Source: Microbulbifer pacificus (GTDB lineage Bacteria > Pseudomonadota > Gammaproteobacteria > Pseudomonadales > Cellvibrionaceae). From it: DNA of 64,000 nt. This document shows positions 61,952 to 64,000 of this stretch, one piece after another. The stretch is from positions 3,402,001 through 3,466,000 of the forward strand of contig NZ_CP137555.1 in the NCBI RefSeq assembly GCF_033723955.1, read 5' to 3'. Position numbers and translations under genes: made by a program. The notes beneath the pieces are model-generated. The model was not told where the DNA came from, ran no database searches, and worked only from the letters and a program-made list of their open reading frames with translations. Every line of letters starts with the position of its first letter. The stretch's first letter is position 1.

Positions 61952-62140
61952 CACACCTGCAACCTTTGTCGCAATACGCATTCACAGCGGGGCTGTCCGC
62001 TGCGCTGAGCAGCGGCTTGGGAGGGTGGGGAACAGGTAGCAATGAGATGGGGCGGGAGCCCCGGGCCGTGAACGATCAGCGAATTAGAAACTGTCGTGAA
62101 TCGCTGGCACAGCCGGGGTACGAATGAGATTTGCGCTGGG

Positions 62141-63802
62141 TTACGCGATGGTCAGCGGATTACCGCGCTCGATGATCGCTTTCACGTCCACACCTACCGG
62201 CAGGGTACCGGTATTACCGATACCCTGGGCACCCAGGCGCGAGGCAATGAAACCCTCGGCCACAGCACTGTTGCCGGTCTGCATCAACAGGTGGCTCTGC
62301 ATGGTCAGCGCCAGCTGGTCGACGATATGCCGCGCGCGGTATTCGATATCGTCCATGCTCGCGAGCTGGTTTTTCAGTTGCGCGATTGCGCGGTCGTAGC
62401 GCAGGTCGCTGCCTTTGCTCCGCTCCAGTTCGTCGAACCAGTTATTGAGAACGGCCGGGGTTTTGGCGATTGCGCGCAGTACGTCGAGCGCCTGGATATT
62501 GCCGGAGCCTTCCCAGATGGCATTGATGGGGGCGTCACGGTAGAGGCGGGCGGTAATGAAGTTTTCGATCACGCCGTTGCCGCCTAGGCACTCCATGGCC
62601 TCGTAGGCGTGGTGCGGGGTGCGTTTGCAGATCCAGTATTTGCCCACCGCGGCGCCGAGGCGCATCAGCAGCTTTTCCCGCTCATCGTCGAGATGGTCGA
62701 AGGCGCGCGCCATGCGCATGGTCATTGCAACAGAGCCTTCCACTTCCAGTTGCAGGTCCGCGAGCACGTTCTGCATCAGCGGCTGATCGATCAGGGTCTT
62801 GCCGAACGCGCTGCGCTGGCTGGCGTGATAGATCGCCTGTACCACCGCCTGGCGCTGGCCGCCGCTGGAACCGATCATGCAGTCGAAGCGGGTGGTGGAG
62901 ACCATTTCAATGATTGCCGGTACCCCGCGGCCTTCTTCGCCCACCAGCCAGCCGAGCGCGCCGCGCAGTTCGATTTCGGACGAGGCGTTGGAGACGTTGC
63001 CGGCCTTGCTTTTGAGGCGCTGTACCTGAATCGGGTTTTTCGTGCCGTCCGGTCGCCAGCGCGGTACCAGGAAACAGCTCAGCCCAACCTCGGTCTGCGC
63101 CAGCATCAGGAAGGCGTCGCACATGGGGGCGGAGGTAAACCACTTGTGGCCGACGAGCTCGTAGCTGCCATCGCCCAAAGGAGTGGCGGTGGTGGTATTG
63201 GCGCGCACGTCGGAGCCGCCCTGTTTTTCTGTCATGCCCATGCCGATGGTGAGCGCGGATTTTTCGGTGTGCGGGCGGTTGCTGGGATCGTAGCCGCGGT
63301 CGGTGATTTTCGGCAGCCACTCGTTCGCCAGCGCAGGCGTCAGGCTAATGGAGGGTACCGAGGCGAAGGTCATGGTCACCGGGCAACCGTGGCCGGATTC
63401 CACCTGGCAGTGCAGGTAATACTTGGCCGCGCGCACAACGTGGGCACCGGGCTTCGGGTCGGTCCAGGGCGCGGAGTGCAGGCCCTCGCTGAGGCCAAGT
63501 TGCATCAGCTGATGGTAGGCAGGGTGGTAGTTGACCTGGTCGATGCGGTTGCCCACGCGGTCGTGGGGTTCGAATTCGGGTTTGTAGTGATTGGCCTGAA
63601 AGCCGCGCTCGATCCACTCGGGGCGACCGCAGATCTCGCCGTAGCGCTGCAGGTCTTCTTCGCCCCAGTGGCCGCCGTTACGTGTGACAGCTTCTCGGAG
63701 TGCGGTATCACCAGCGTAGAGATTGTGGCCCTGCAGGGGCATTGGCTGGTTGAGCACGGTATGGGTGTTGGCGAAGTCGGAAAGCGCTTTTTTATCTGTC
63801 AT
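62141..63802 (-). CDS. aidB: AidB-like acyl-CoA dehydrogenase-family protein
   Basis: 553 residues aligned in plan with E. coli AidB (541): His-Thr-Val-x-Asn-Gln-Pro near 14-20, Gly-Met-Gly-Met-Thr-Glu-Lys-Gln-Gly-Gly-Ser-Asp-Val near 188-200 (flavin site), Gly-His-Lys-Trp-Phe, and Arg-Asp-Ala-Pro-Ile-Asn-Ala-Ile-Trp-Glu-Gly-Ser-Gly-Asn-Ile. AidB is induced by alkylation and binds DNA; its enzymatic role remains debated. No ada or alkB neighbour is visible. Confidence 0.9.
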   Translation of the reverse strand: MTDKKALSDFANTHTVLNQPMPLQGHNLYAGDTALREAVTRNGGHWGEEDLQRYGEICGRPEWIERGFQANHYKPEFEPHDRVGNRIDQVNYHPAYHQLMQLGLSEGLHSAPWTDPKPGAHVVRAAKYYLHCQVESGHGCPVTMTFASVPSISLTPALANEWLPKITDRGYDPSNRPHTEKSALTIGMGMTEKQGGSDVRANTTTATPLGDGSYELVGHKWFTSAPMCDAFLMLAQTEVGLSCFLVPRWRPDGTKNPIQVQRLKSKAGNVSNASSEIELRGALGWLVGEEGRGVPAIIEMVSTTRFDCMIGSSGGQRQAVVQAIYHASQRSAFGKTLIDQPLMQNVLADLQLEVEGSVAMTMRMARAFDHLDDEREKLLMRLGAAVGKYWICKRTPHHAYEAMECLGGNGVIENFITARLYRDAPINAIWEGSGNIQALDVLRAIAKTPAVLNNWFDELERSKGSDLRYDRAIAQLKNQLASMDDIEYRARHIVDQLALTMQSHLLMQTGNSAVAEGFIASRLGAQGIGNTGTLPVGVDVKAIIERGNPLTIA

Positions 63803-64000
63803 GGATATTGGTCCGTGCCGTTATTCTGGTACTGATGGGGCAAGCTTAGCCACCCCAGTTGGCAATGCCGAATATCCTAGAGGTTTGTGCCGTTGGAGGC
63901 TTGTCTACGGGCGCCCGATTGATTGTCTAGTTGTGCCAAATTGACAGAAGTGCAATGCAGGAGCGGTGAGTCGCTTCCTGCATCGACCGTGGTGGCGGGC

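Overview
The window looks like chromosomal DNA from a GC-rich, Gram-negative marine-type gammaproteobacterium. The outer-membrane genes (DcaP-like porin, TonB receptor, OMPLA, autotransporter), CrbS/CrbR with acs, BetT and MnmH/SelD support this. A Microbulbifer-like or related Cellvibrionales host would fit, but that is inference from gene content only. No rRNA, tRNA, CRISPR array, prophage or insertion sequence was found.

Layout. (1) 1-3.4 kb: a visibly AT-richer stretch with short plus-strand genes, each followed by an attC-like imperfect palindrome. This looks like part of a chromosomal integron cassette array: a Sel1-like fragment, three unknown proteins, two GFA/CENP-V proteins and a methyltransferase. 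The integrase would lie left of the window. (2) 3.4-16.5 kb: a DUF1540 protein, catalase with an FNR-like site, then an acetate block: CrbS sensor/transporter kinase, CrbR regulator, acetyl-CoA synthetase, DcaP-type porin, and the DUF4212 plus SSS symporter pair. (3) 16.6-29.2 kb: GDSL autotransporter esterase, BetT, ArfB, a dehydrogenase-amidase-aminotransferase group, and an AraC-controlled Baeyer-Villiger monooxygenase plus hydrolase. (4) 29.3-32.3 kb: an ECF42-type sigma factor with three DGPF/YciI proteins and a candidate promoter that this sigma factor may recognise. (5) 32.4-38.0 kb: a PhnCDE-like ABC transporter joined to mnmH and selD, probably a selenium uptake and tRNA selenation operon. 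(6) 38.2-50.3 kb: mostly housekeeping genes (GDPD, flavin reductase, double rubredoxin-rubredoxin reductase fusion, carbonic anhydrase, NfeD/SPFH, OMPLA, Nudix, decarboxylase, SDR). (7) 50.3-60.0 kb: a phosphonate utilisation locus. (8) 60.1-64 kb: BlaI with an M56-M23 fusion protease, and AidB.

The most notable system is the phosphonate locus. A GntR/UTRA regulator, phosphonatase (PhnX), an HD-domain phosphonate oxygenase homologue, an FAD amine oxidase and a DUF5690/MFS permease are packed on the minus strand. Three near-identical copies of the palindrome CTGGTCTAGACCAG stand before the permease operon, before a divergent TonB receptor, and before a secreted NPP-type phosphodiesterase carrying four hemopexin-like repeats. 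This suggests one regulon covering extracellular release, outer-membrane uptake, inner-membrane uptake and C-P bond cleavage of a phosphonate or phosphonate conjugate.
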